Shown in pieces: positions 22,883 to 35,802 of a stretch of DNA of 64,000 bases. The notes under the pieces were generated by a model. That model was not told where the DNA came from and searched no databases. It worked only from the letters and a program-made list of their open reading frames with translations. This stretch comes from Ottelia alismoides. Lineage: Eukaryota; Streptophyta; Magnoliopsida; Alismatales; Hydrocharitaceae. The stretch is from the NCBI GenBank assembly GCA_037367405.1, contig JAZKJV010003275.1, positions 1 to 64,000 of the forward strand, read 5' to 3'. Position 1 is the stretch's first letter, and every line of letters begins with the position of its first letter. The position numbers were made by a program, and so were the translations under genes.

Positions 22883-25580
22883 ATACGTCTGTCTACAGCA
22901 CTGCAGTGGATCTGCTGGCTCCGTCGTATGGACATTACTAATCCTAGTGTCCTTGTGAAGAAATATATGGCATTGATTGCACTGAAATTTATCGATTACC
23001 ACCACATTTAGAAGTACTTTGTACCTGCGGTAGAACTAATCCCATTATCGGAAATAATGGAATAAATTCCATGTCATTGATAAATATTAATTACGTATGA
23101 TAGAGCTTTAATTGCATTAATTGCATCTTCAACGTATACTGAGAACAGCTAAATATGGTCAACTGGAGTTGTTTGGCTTCATAAAAGATCGAATGTTTTA
23201 TTTATCACGTAGTAATTAGACATGCACCTATGATGTATGCTGTATGTTTCCTTTTCTTTCCTATGTTTGCGGTTAGAATTTCATAATAACGAATAGCTTA
23301 TATGTGTTTATGAATTGCACGACAACAATTAGATCGTTACAATAAAAAATGGATTATAGTGAGTCGTTCAGAATCCGTCATTAAATCATCCGTTGTTAAA
23401 TATCGGGATAGTAGTATTAGTTGTGAAATAATTTTATATATTTGAAATTAATGACGAATATAATATTCGTAGTTAAACTATTCGCAACGGTCCATATAAC
23501 GATATCTGCTTATCCATTGTTATTTTTCAAAATTTTAACTAATCATCTCTAATTTTATAGCTCAAAAATTAGCGATGATTATTTAAAATTTTGAAACACG
23601 GCAAGGATAAGTATCATTATATGAACAGTTGCTAATGATATGATATATATCACATGTATCGCTAATTCATGTATAAAAAAATAATTTCGCAATAAATAAA
23701 ATCATTATTATATATATATTTAATAATATATGATTTGGAATTTTGAAAAAATGTCACTGTAACCCTATTTTCTTAAAACTTTCTCTTATTTTATTTCATC
23801 TAATCTTCGCTATATTGACAACAACAAAAATTACTAAACTCCAAGGATAAAGTAACCCCATGCTGCTACACGAGTTGTCGGTGTCGATTATTTATTGAGA
23901 ATTGGATGATATATAATATATTTTTATCATGACTGATATTGATTAATTCAGTCATGACATTAGTTTAGTAATGATTAAAGTCGATCTATATTTAAGATTT
24001 GTTGCTAGCAATTTGATAATCGATATCGCATTCATTGTGAATTTTAAGAATAAATATAATTTTACATCAAAGAATTTTTTTGTTGTAAATTTAACAGCAT
24101 TGAAAGATTTAACAATAAACTTCCCCTACTAATTAATTCATTTTTGTTCCAATGATTCAAAATCAACCGTCATTACAAAATCTAAACAACATATTTAAAA
24201 ATCCAACCTCTTCCATCATAAAGATGAGAGGTTGTTTTTAATTTTTTAAATAGAATTATGTAATATTTTTATAACGATTTTAACAAAATCTTCCATTACG
24301 ATAATGTTGGTTTGAATATATCTGTGATTCGAATCATTTGAATGCATATATTTTATTATTGCTTTTAGCATCTTTGCATTATTTGTCGTCTTTATTCTAA
24401 CATCTATATTTCACTTGTGGTGAATTAGAGTTCCAATTAGAGTTCCTTCTTTTCAAGACATTTACTCTCTCTAAGATATATATACCATTGAAATATGTTG
24501 TTTTGGCATTTATATCGACCTCTTTAAAAAAGGGACTTGTAGATTATTGAACAAAACATTAAAATTCACATGTGACAACAAATAATTTAATATTTATCGA
24601 CACATCTTTCATTGTTAAATTTAAATCAAAGAAGAAATATTATTCATAAAAAAATATTTAATTTATTAAATTCAACACGAACATCATATCGGTTGCTACT
24701 ACAAATCACATAACAATGATTATCCTTTAACGTGTAGTTCGTTTGCAACATAGCGCGAGCGATAGGGAAGTATAAGGGTGGGTTCAACCACCATATCGAT
24801 CCTATTCCCCGTGTTATTCTCATTATTTGCACCATAGAGCCCTTCTTATGAAAGGAGGTATAGCTTAACCATCGGCATCCTCTGTTTCCTACTACCATAC
24901 CACACAATCCCCCCCCCCCGGCATAACTTACAAGTCTTATCCATCCTTATTCGTTCTAACTTACAAACTTTATCTATCATTGTTCCTCCTATGCCAACTA
25001 AATAGAGAATAGCAAAGAACTATTTTTTATATATCCTTATTCATCTTTAGTCACCATTATCCTCTTCTTCCAAATGAACAGAAACAATGTCTTATCTCTC
25101 CTTATCCCTCTGTTGTTATTCACCCTTATTCCTCTACCGATAACTCCTAATTTGTTTCATAATAATTATAATTAGCAATGATTAGTACATATTTTATTGA
25201 AAAAGTCAAATGGATAATCATTGTTAAATTAATATTTAATAATTAAAATGACATTCATCACTAATTATGTAGATAAAAGATAATTTTGCGAGAAACGGTT
25301 TTTTATTGTTTTATTTAACATCATAAGACATGACACAGAATATTCAAATTATCCATTAGGATAGATCAAATTTTCAAATTGAGATTCAAAATAGGAATAC
25401 AAAACTTTTTGTTGATAAAAAAGCTCGAGGTACAAAGGTCCGGCATTAGTGGGCATGCAGTGTCCGACAAGTCAGATCCGGCAATCGTTGTATTGACGGC
25501 TCTCACAGTGCACGGTACCAGAACCGAAATTCTCAACAACAATCAACCCACAATAGAGATAAAACAAGTGAAAATGTAAA
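22883..25580. other. AT-rich repeat-derived interval; CACTA-like relics
   Basis: The segment 23335-23790 is related to the right half of the 20301-21578 element (shared TTTGAAATTAATGACGAAT, GCTCAAAAATTAGCGATGAT and TGTCACTGTA near its end). Sequence from 24540 to 25300 carries more of the same short motifs (AATGATTAT, ATTCATCACTAAT). At 24890-25150 there is a C-run followed by repeated CTTATCC/CTTATTC words, possibly another small element. No gene is recognised. Confidence 0.45.
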
Positions 25581-27470
25581 GTGTGAGTCAAAATTTATTT
25601 TATTTAATTTTACAAAATGTGTATAGGATAAGTTTGTATAGGTTGAACTCTAGAAAGCAAATTGGTAGCTAGATCAATTATTAGTAACTATTGCTAATTG
25701 ATAATAATTATTTTTGTGTATTAGCATTTTCCTTTTTATGTTGGTTTTTAATTATAATTAATTTTAATGGATTTCTAATGATTTTATATTTTATATTATA
25801 TATTTTAAGTTTTATTTTATTTTTAATTTTTAATTTTTAGTTTCTTTTTAATGTTAAAAATAAAATATATAATTATATATTAATAATGATATTATATTTA
25901 TAGAAGTACTATAATGTATATTGTATATATATGGTTTTATATTTTTAAATATACATAAATATAGTCAAAATGCATAAAATAATTTTTTTATTTTTTTATA
26001 ATTTCCTTTGTTTTATGAAATTTCAAAGAAAATTTGCTAATTTTATGTATTTTTACAGTATTAAATATATCAAAATAGTGCACAGAATAAGTATATGAAC
26101 TTGTTTTAGATTTAATAACTATAAATATATTCAATATTAACCTAAAACTATTTTTTATATATAGTATAAAATATATAGAGAATTCTCAAATATATATATC
26201 TTTAACTTTTGATATTTTTTATAAGATATTTAGGGCTTGTGATTTTTAGATTTTAATTTTGTATTTTTTGTATTTTGGATATGTGGTAGATAATATACTA
26301 AATTAGGTAATATATTTTTTGGGAATCTTTGGAGGTGTTTATATATTTTCTATGGGTTTTACTAATTAGACAAGCCAAAATTATATGTTTTGCTTTTTTA
26401 ATAAGTAGGAAATCTATCTAAAATGCCTTGCAAAAAAAATATATGTCATTTCAATATATCAAGCACTTAAATAAATTTTTCTACATTTTTTGGAGAAATA
26501 AAAGTATTTATAAAGACAAATATTCACAAAAATAAAATCTTGAACTGGCAGTGACCTATTTGCAATTTATAAAAATTTAAACTTCATTCCAGAATAGGTC
26601 AAACAAGTTTAAATGTATATGTGTAGCATTTACATGGCTTCATGTTCCCCAATACATGAGGCATAAGGACCATTTTGCAAATACAGGAAAGTTCAGGTCT
26701 TAGTTGCAATTTTTCTTATTTATTTTACACTACAACTTATATTTACAAGACTATTTTACAATACAAAAAGGTTGAGGGTATGGCTGTATTTTTACCCGCA
26801 AAGACACACAATCAAGCGGCTCTGGATGGTTCACTTAAATGCATCAGACGGCTCTGATCAGGCAACGCTTCGCCTCGCCACGCCTCCAACCGCCCAGATT
26901 AGATTTGGATGAAGCTCTTGATCCGACGACACCTGGGGGTTCTCCAAGAATAGGGAAGAATGTATTCTTCCCTGAACTTCAATCACTGATTCCTCCTTCT
27001 CCAAGCATCCTCCTTTGATACTGATCGGCTCGGTAGCTTCCTGGAAGTGATTTGCACCTACAAGAGCCTTCAATGGAGTCCGGGTCCCAGCTATGGGGAT
27101 CTGAAGGGTTCTTTAGTTCAAGCGACCTGGGAACCTCATCTTCCTTCGATTCGAACTCTGGGTGGATGCACATGATCTATCTCCTACACAAAATGGTTAA
27201 GGGGATGAGGGTAAAGCTCCTCATCCCATTTTGAAGTAGAATAACATAAGAAATAAAGGGGATGATGAAGCTTCAACGATGGAGAGAGGAAGATCTTCAA
27301 TCTCCCAAACCTAGGCAAGAACTTGGGCGATCTAATGAAGGTTTCGATGGAGAAATGAAGGGGGATAGAGATGAAGGTGGTCTGAGGTCGGAATGGGGTC
27401 GAATCACGGTTGAATAGTGACTGAAGCTCTAGAGCTCCGGTGAACTTTCATCTACTGATCTTGGCTAAGA
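25581..27470. mobile_element. Probable LTR-like sequence, distantly related to the 1-2912 repeat
   Basis: It has the same texture as copies A and B: a long AT-rich arm of TTTTTATATTTT words with short motifs such as TTTGGAGGTGTTTATAT, then a GC-richer part from 26810 (CGGCTCTG, GATGGTTCAC) with scattered short frames. The resemblance is patchy and boundaries were not found. No retroelement protein domain is visible. Confidence 0.35.
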
Positions 27471-29590
27471 ATGACAGAAAAGCATGAAATAAATATAGAA
27501 TTAAAATATTTGAAAGAAATACGAGAGGAAAAGACCTAATAAAAAAACCAATCACTATAATCAGATCGGTATTAATTATGTGGGGCTGGCGTACACAAAG
27601 TTGATCATCTATACAATACTCCAAGTCACCAAACAATAAATTAAATTAGAGAGGATAGATATCTTCACGCTGATAACCCTTATTTCAAACTGTAGCTAAA
27701 TATATGTGACTAAAAATTTCAAGGATTGCACATTCGAAACTTTGTTGCAATATCCACAAATTGTTTTTCTTCTTCTCTTTCTCACTCACTTTGATTTATT
27801 CCTGATGTTGTGAGAGCATGTGAGAGTTTGTGTTGCAGGCATATGCATCCACTAAAAAATCTTTCATATATTAATTAGGAAAATCTCATTAATCAATCAA
27901 AGAAAGAATAAAGGAATTGTGGTAACATTTCAGTCGATCTTGGATTGAAGATCAATTAAGCTAATCTTTTTAATCTTTGAATTAAGTATCATATAAGATC
28001 CAAATTATAATAAATTCTCATACAAAGGAGAACTTATAATGAACCCATGTTTCATCCACCTAAGACATGAAAATTGACTATATACCTTAGCAAACACTTG
28101 TATTTGCATCGTTAAAAACACATTCTTGTAAATATATGCACATTAATAAGAAGCATAAATTAACATTAAAAAATACGTAAAAAATATACAAATAAAAAAA
28201 GAAATAAGAAGGATAAGTTGCATGTACAAACTTGCTAAGAAAATTGGAGTAAATAGTCATGTAAGGTCTATCTATAATCCTCATCCGGAGGCCCTACGTC
28301 TTTGTCGACTCAATAAAATGTAGGGAAAATAAGAAAATATGTAAAAATATACATATATTAGCATTAATGTATTCATTAATATATACAAACAAACAAATTG
28401 TTGTATCTATTTTTATAGTACCCCAATAGATCTAACTTTTTTCATTAAAAATATAAAAATATTACAAAAACACTCACTTGTAGAGATGTCAATAGGAACT
28501 ATGCCTTAATTTGTAATATGCGTGCATTTTTTATCTCATGTATATGATTTCCAAATTTGACCATACTCACCTTAAAGGTTCATCATTTAAAATATCCTAA
28601 ATCTTAATAATACTTGAGGTTGGGAATGATCCATCTGCAAAAACTTGGTTCCGGGACCTATTGTACCACTATAACCAACACCTTACACATGTTCTATACA
28701 GTACATATGATATCATTTTTTCTTGATTTTAATTTCATATGGTTTCTTTACAACATGTTTTATTCTTAAAAAATAAAATAAAATTAAATGTACAAAATAA
28801 AAAGATACACATATATGTTCCTTGTTCGTTGGTATAACTAAGCTTCGTCTCAAATTCTCTATTTTATATATGTTGTATATGACAAAATAAAAAAATTACA
28901 AATGAGTTTAATGTCATGTGCAATCATAATAAATATGACAGGAATATATAGTACTAACAAGAAAATAAAAAACACAATCAATAGTTTCAAAATCTAATTA
29001 TAAAGTACCTAAAATAAAAAAAATCAAAATCTAGGTATAAAATACCTATGAAAATGAATTAAAAGTATATCTTCATTCAAAAAAATTAAAATATATCTTT
29101 CAAAATACAATGATTTTGCAAAAAACTCCTTCATGAAAAAGCTATATATCGACTTTTAGAGCCACTTTCATGTTTTGACTTTTTCCATTTGAGGTTTCCT
29201 ATTTCTTTTGAGTATTATGCAAGTTTGAGCATTTTTAGGCCAATAAGAAGGTAACATGTCACCTTCTTCTTCCTCCTTGGGTGCTCCCATCAAGCACCTT
29301 TGTCCGAGGAAACGATCACCTCTTCTATCTCAATCGATCATTATAACCAACCTCTGACCCTCCCCCAATCACCAATCAACACCCTGATCATCCATCTTCA
29401 TGCTCATCTTGACCTCTAGTCGTCATTTGATCACATGTATATATCCCCTCAAAGTTGATTGATAATGCTTGCCATCACCCCCTCTGCCTTGAATCCGGAT
29501 TCTCTCAAGCAAGCCTCCTCTTCATGACACGATCATCAAGGCCAAAACCTAGAGCTGCAGCAAGACATAAACGAGCAAGATCAAGGTCCT
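27471..29590. other. AT-rich interval with no recognised gene
   Basis: Short frames (27448-27636, 28087-28284) show no domain. The last part, 29250-29590, is less AT-rich and weakly similar to 11900-12060. Confidence 0.3.
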
Positions 29591-31640
29591 TGATGAATCC
29601 TCATTCATCACTCTTTATTCTTTTATTTTAGCTAAAAACCTTTGCAAAACACCATGTTTATTTGTGTAAATAGAATAAATGACCAAAATGCATGCGTTGT
29701 ATAAATAGCAATAATTAGCATGTTTTTGTGCAAAAATAAAAGAATAAAGATAAAAAGAAAATCAGGGAAATATTTAGAATAAATATTGAGTGACCTAATC
29801 CCAAGGGAAGGCTCAGCATGGGCCTGACTGCAAAAGAAACCCAGTAGAGAGAGATAAGGTCAATCATGGTGTACATAACCCTATGTATATAAATAATTTT
29901 ATTTTTCTCAAAATAAAACTTAAAAAGTGTTTCTCATATTTTGTACATATTTGTAAAAATAAAACTAAAATAAAAATGGGAAAAATAAAAGAAAAATAAA
30001 AATAAATAAAATTCTCTCTTATCAGTGTACATAGACCATGTATATAAAATAAAACACCTATTTATTTTCTCCTTGTAGATAATTAATAAAATCCAATAAA
30101 AATATTTTTATACTCTATATTTTATGGTGTAAATAAATAAAATAAAAATCAGAAAAATAAAAATAATAAAAATCATTTTCCATCTTGTATATATACCATG
30201 TACATGTGTATATAGAGCTATCGGAGCCACCCACCAGCTGCGGAACAGCCTAGGCGTTCTCTTCCCCATCTCAGCAGCCTCATCGGGGCCCTCCACCGTG
30301 CGGATTAGACCGGCGAACTTCGCCTGCGGCTTGTTCTTGGAGGAGCTCCAGATACCGTTCGATGGAGCCTCTCGCCCAGTTTTGTTCTCAGTCGTCCATT
30401 TGCGAGAAGCCCTCAGCCGTTGATCCATCTGAGGATCTGATCCAGGCCGCACATCATCGAAAAGGAGCCCGCGTATCTCAGACGTCAGATCCTACACGTG
30501 GCTCGCTTTCAGCCGTGGATCATTAATAAAGGGGTAATTTCACTTAGGCCCACGTCTTCTTTCTTTTTATCGTTTAGTCCTGTAAATATTAGTTTAAGTT
30601 GTTTTTATTTCGGAACAATTGCATCTAGGACCTTAGGTTTTTAATACTTGCAAAACAGTCCTTGTTTATGTGAGACACGTGCATCGACACGTGAGGCTTG
30701 GGTTATTTGCGTTTTTAGTCGTGTATTTTCAGTGTGTTACTGATTACATCTTTTTAAATAGAAATTGCATTTATACCGCTCTGTGTGCCAGTCATGTGTG
30801 TTGCGTGTGCTTTTTTGGGATTTTTGCATTCTAGGCCCTGGGATTTTTATAGTTGTTACGATTTAGCCCCTGGAAGTATGTTTTCTTGCATTTAGGTCCT
30901 TGCTTTCTGTGTGGCTTAGGCTTGTTTTTATTGAATAAAATATCAATTGAAATCCAAATTAGATGAAATTTGGACACGTCCTGCCACTGTGTAAAAATTT
31001 CCCTAAATTTTTGGGACATTTTCAATGCTTTTTGTTACTTTTAAAAAATAAAAAATATTGATTTTTGTCACTGTCTAACATAGAAAATCAAAGAAAAATA
31101 TAAAAATTCCTTTAAAAATTCCAAAAAAAATTGTGTTTGCTTGTTTTGTTGTTTGATAGCTTCAGTCCAGTTTTTGTGCCATTTGGACCTATAAAACCCC
31201 AAAAAATTAAAAAACACTAAAAACCTTATAAAAATTCTAAAAAAATCTATAAAATTCAAAAAAATATAAACTCTTTTTCTATAGTTTAGTTTTTGCATTT
31301 ACATTTAATAAAAATTACCATCAGATTTTTATAGGCCAATTATATATTTTTAATTGGTCTCTCAAGTCTGACTGTACGTATTGTTATTGTTTTCCCTTTT
31401 CTTGATTTTTATAAAATTAACTAAAAATTGAAAAAATCTCAAAAATTCACCAAAAACACTAAAAATATAAAAAATATAAAAACAATTTTTTATTTGATTT
31501 TGTACTTCATTTTTGAGTGTTTTATAAATACTTGTTTGTTGCCTTTCTTACTTGTTTACCATTTTCCTTATTATTGAAAATACAAAAAAAAAATTAAAGC
31601 ATTTAAAAATCCACCAAAAATTCATTTATTTATTTTATTT
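29591..31640. mobile_element. Large LTR-like retrotransposon repeat, copy B (inverted relative to copy A)
   Basis: It starts sharply at 29591 with TGATGAATCCTCATTCATCA, itself an imperfect palindrome, and runs antiparallel to 1-2912. Shared words include TAATTAGCATGTTTTTGTGC, GGCTCAGCATGGGCCTGACT and, near 30580, CAGGACTAAG on the opposite strand (here CTTTAGTCCTGTAAATATT). The right boundary is estimated, at the change from AT-rich to mixed sequence near 31640. A primer-site-like TGGTATAGCGATCAGG is seen on the minus strand at about 31697-31712 but does not fit the boundary cleanly. A minus-strand 114-codon frame (30108-30452) inside the repeat has no known domain. Confidence 0.6.
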
Positions 31641-34600
31641 TTTTAGACTACTTCGTAGGATGTCTCGACCATCTCGTGCTCCCTGAGTCCGACCCTGATC
31701 GCTATACCAGGTTAATAAAATAGTGAGGACCGCTTTCGTGATTTTCTTGATTTCATCTTATTTTGGTGGTTCCTTCCTTTTTTTCTTGTTGAGTCCAAGT
31801 CGAGAGGTTGAGGTCGCAACGACCATTGATACCTATCTCCCTTAGTCTCTCGGAATTTCGGCTCATCAGTCCTGCATCCCCCTTATTTGGTGGTTGAAGC
31901 TTCCGATGTACAAATCCTTGGATAGCTACAATCCAAGCTTGATTCAAGCTCATACATAGGTCTATTCGCTTCAAACTCCTTGTTCATTTCTCTATTCTAT
32001 CAAATTCTACATTGTTCCTCTTCTAAATTTCTTTGTTCATCGCCTCCACTTCTCCAATTTGGGTTTACATCCAAATCTATCCATTTACATATTTCCCCTT
32101 CATCAATCGAATAAATCTACATTGACCCTCATTTCTCGTCACTGACCTACGAGGCTTAGAACTTCATCCTCGGCCTATTCACCCCCTCGAGAGGGTCCTT
32201 GGATCACCGTTGCAACCACACATGTCCTTGGTTCGTCGAAGAACTTTGGCCCTCTCTGGAGAGCTTCAATCCTAACATGCACACACTATGTTTCTTCAAT
32301 CCATATGTGTAAAAGGATCCAATATAACTCTAGGGTGTTTCAAGCACCTTGACACGTTTATGTGAGATTTGAATCAATGATCTCAGAGGGACAATTCTTC
32401 GTTGGATTTTAAAGCCTCTCGGTATCTCTATTCTTCTCTTTCTGTGCTCAATTATAGAGGAATATGATGTTGTTGTGTTGTTGAACACTTTCATGTATGA
32501 GAAGTTGAGATTCGAGGGCCATATACCCCTGAGGTTTGATTTGTTGAACGTGGGAGGTGAGCTCCATATATTCACCATTTCATGCCACTCGAGCCCTTGA
32601 CAGGTCTTGACTACTTTACTTAACCTTGAGAGGAGCTTGAGGAGATCACATAAAACTAAGATTTGAAGCAAATGAACCTCCATATCATCCTTGGGAAGGT
32701 GGTGGAGTAATTAACATGTGACAAGAGCTCCGCTCGAGCTCTGACTTACACCGATGAGTCCAATACGAGGAGGCTCCAGCATACGACATGTAAACCTACC
32801 CAAGTTGTCTAATGGCAAAGTGATGGGAATTTCACAAAGGTACTCTCGCGCTTCTTCGCGGGTCAATTGGGAGTCCTCAAGGGTCCACAAAAGTGAAAGT
32901 AACTTCCTTTCATTTGCATGTATACCCAAAACGAGGATGTTTTATATTAAAAGTTAATTTTATTTTGCATTTACATCGTTGAAAAATCAATTATTTTATT
33001 TTACATATTTTAAAAAAATTTTAATGATTCAATTTTTTATATGTTTGTATCAAACATCCTAATCTATGATAATTACTACATATTTTTTTTTATTTTGTTT
33101 TGATTTATTAACTTATTTTTAAGAGAAGTGATGCTTTTTTATCCAAAAAGCATTTGGCCTCATTTTTGTTAGAAGTTAGACTTGGAAAATTCAAGTAGTG
33201 TCTTAAAACTTGGTAACAATAACCTCTTTTTTAGTTTTGTCAAATCTTTGTTAAGTTAAAACTAAAAATACTCTTAGTTTTTGTCGTGAAAAATCATTAG
33301 AGATGCCAAACACACTAGTTTACAAATTCCTTTGGGCATTATCACAATAAACTTTGGTTTGTAAAGTTATTTCTGATTGATATTTTCTAAAAATAAAAAA
33401 TCCTGAAAATAGTTTTTTGTTTAATTTTATTTATAATAAATCCATTTTATTTTCAAAATTTCGAGAGTTACATCTCAACTATAAAAAATATAAGCCATTT
33501 AATTTTCGTGAAACTATAAACATTGAAAATCCCATGAAAATCATGTCAACATCACAAAAATGAATATTAAAACAAAGTCTCCTCTTGATTATGTGGACTT
33601 CTTTTACCATTTAACAATACCCTTATGTGTTTTAAGATCGATTCCTAATTTATCTTCGATTTTATTTATTTAGCTATTTATTAATTATCTTTCCTTTTTA
33701 ATTTCAAAAAAAAACTTTAAAATATAAAAATCCAGAAATACTTCCAAAAACAACTTTGCAAGATTAATCACCTAATAATATTTTCTCTTTATTTTCTCCT
33801 TATTTTGTATCCTTGTATTATTTGTTAATACCGACAATATGATGATCAAAAATCTTTTTCTTTAAAAGTAATATTTTTTTGTAAAATAAATTTAGATTAT
33901 AAAATTGTAAAATAAAATATTGAAAACAAAAAATAGAGTACAAAAATATTTAAAATCTAGGTATTGACATACCTATATAAAACATTAAACACATAAAAAT
34001 CATAAAAATACTTGAGTTTGGGATCTCATTCACGCATACATGCATATATATTTAGTCACTAGCTTAGCTTGTATTATTTAAATTTTCATATCACAAGTTG
34101 CCTTCTTGAACTCGACCTTGGAGCTCACCTAAGTAAAATATATATCTACATTTACACACTCACATGTTTATCTTGACTGGTCTTTTTGTCATATAACACT
34201 TGCTAGTTAAGAATATGTTTCTAACACCTAGGAAAAGGGTTATAACAACTTACCTAATAATCCCCCCTCCTTTCCCAATGATGTGAAATCTGCTCCAACC
34301 TGTAATGAAGTAGCATCTCCCATACTTCTAAACCACTAGTAAATTCATCAACACATTAGCATTATTCTCGTCTATTTGGATTTCATCAAGTTTAAGTTGC
34401 TAAGATATGAACACATCTCGTATCCAAGGGTACATATGACATAAAAGTGTTTGACCTTAAATGAAAGATAGAGTTCTTGTTAAGGTGACTTCTGTTCATG
34501 ATAAACAATACGTTTATCTTGAATAAATTAAGTTATCGTATGAACTTATTCATCCACAACGATTCTTTATGTTCTTCTACAGCAACAATAAATTATACCT

Positions 34601-34734
34601 CTATATTTAACATAAACAGTTAAATAAATAATTTCGAACTTGTATATCGTATCACCCTAAAGGGTCCAAAACGTAAAAACTCGCTCCTTTAATTCTAGTC
34701 TTTGCAACATTTTTGTAAATTAATATTTGTTATA
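31641..34734. other. Unrecognised interval, possibly retroelement interior
   Basis: From 31641 to about 32960 base composition is gene-like, then AT-rich to 34734. On the minus strand, 32929 down to 32330 is a single frame of about 200 codons broken by one stop near 32708; its product matches no family I know. Overlapping plus-strand frames look equally plausible, so I do not call a gene. The position next to an LTR-like repeat suggests a decayed gag or other retroelement region. Confidence 0.3.
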
Positions 34735-34976
34735 GTGATTTTTACCCAGCAGGCCTTATAAACATTTTAAAATGCCTCTACAACCTTTTGCACAACGTAA
34801 TTACCCCATCGACCCTGTAAATTACCCCAAGAACCCTCACAGGCTTAAAACATATTACCCGCAGGGTTCATGGGATAAGAGTTGACAAGTTTACGGGATC
34901 GAAGGAGGAATTAGGTTGTTTCAAAGGTCGTGGATGTGATTGGCAAAGTTTATAGGGTCTGCCGGGTAAAAATCCC
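34735..34976. mobile_element. Small Mutator-like MITE with exact 9-bp target duplication
   Basis: TTTGTTATA occurs immediately outside both ends (34726-34734 and 34977-34985). The ends GTGATTTTTACCCAGCAGG and CTGCCGGGTAAAAATCCC are inverted repeats, and further inverted matches (CCTTATAAAC with GTTTATAGGG) extend the TIR to about 30 bp. The 242-bp body contains TTACCCC-rich sequence and no frame. Its ends and core differ from those of the larger hairpin MITEs here. Confidence 0.85.
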
Positions 34977-34985
34977 TTTGTTATA

Positions 34986-35799
34986 TGGTGAAGTGTAAAG
35001 GTGTGTTTGATCCATTTGGTAAGGAAGTTAACTTATCCACATGATATATACTATTTGTATTTATTTCATGTTATTCAGGGTACTATTTTGGTATTCTATT
35101 TTCTATTTATTTTCTATACGCCTAGCATGACGATTAATAATTTTAGTTATAACTATTTTTATGTATGTGTAGGGTATGTTCATGTATTTTGGGCTGTATT
35201 GTGCATACTTTCATGCTATTTTTGGGATTTTTCTAATTTATTATTCTTTTTATGTAGCTGATAAAGCCATGCATATTTGGTTTCTACGGTAAGTAGATAG
35301 CATTTACATCCTATATATTCTTTCTAGGCAAGCCCACATACGTATTTTCTGATTTTTTCTTTCACTTTTCTTCTTTGTTGATTTTTATATCTTATAAAGT
35401 TAAGATGTTCTTATTCTTGGAGGGTAATTACAAGTTTGTGGTGTTAACATGTATTTAGAGGTATCTATTAAGGATTTTAGCTCAATATGAAAGTATAAAG
35501 TGGATGGACCTCAGAATTATTATCATTAATCACAAATAAGAAATATCTAGCTGAGTGAGGGAACATGAAAGGAGTCCAGTAGTCGACATGCATATAAATA
35601 ACCAAGCACTTCATTCATCTTCTGAATAACTTTAATGAATTGTTTCATGTGGTGTGTTTGAAAATGCAATGCTCAAAGAACTCTAACTTGGATCCTTTAA
35701 GATCGCTGAGAAGATCACCCCGATTGAGGAGGTCCATCTCTTCTGACTCATGTGCCATAACCATATATGCCATAATTCAAATTCATATTTCACAATAAG
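34986..35799. other. Interval with no recognised feature
   Basis: An 86-codon plus-strand frame (35001-35261) is hydrophobic and AT-driven, with no recognisable domain. Confidence 0.3.
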
Positions 35800-35802
35800 C
35801 AT

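Noticed and set aside
25379..25579. 66-codon frame as a small gene
   Set aside because: No domain, no splice or promoter context, and surrounded by repeat-derived AT-rich DNA.
31697..31712. Minus-strand TGGTATAGCGATCAGG as a tRNA-Met primer site
   Set aside because: The match is partial and the position does not fit the TG..CA boundaries of the adjacent LTR-like repeat.
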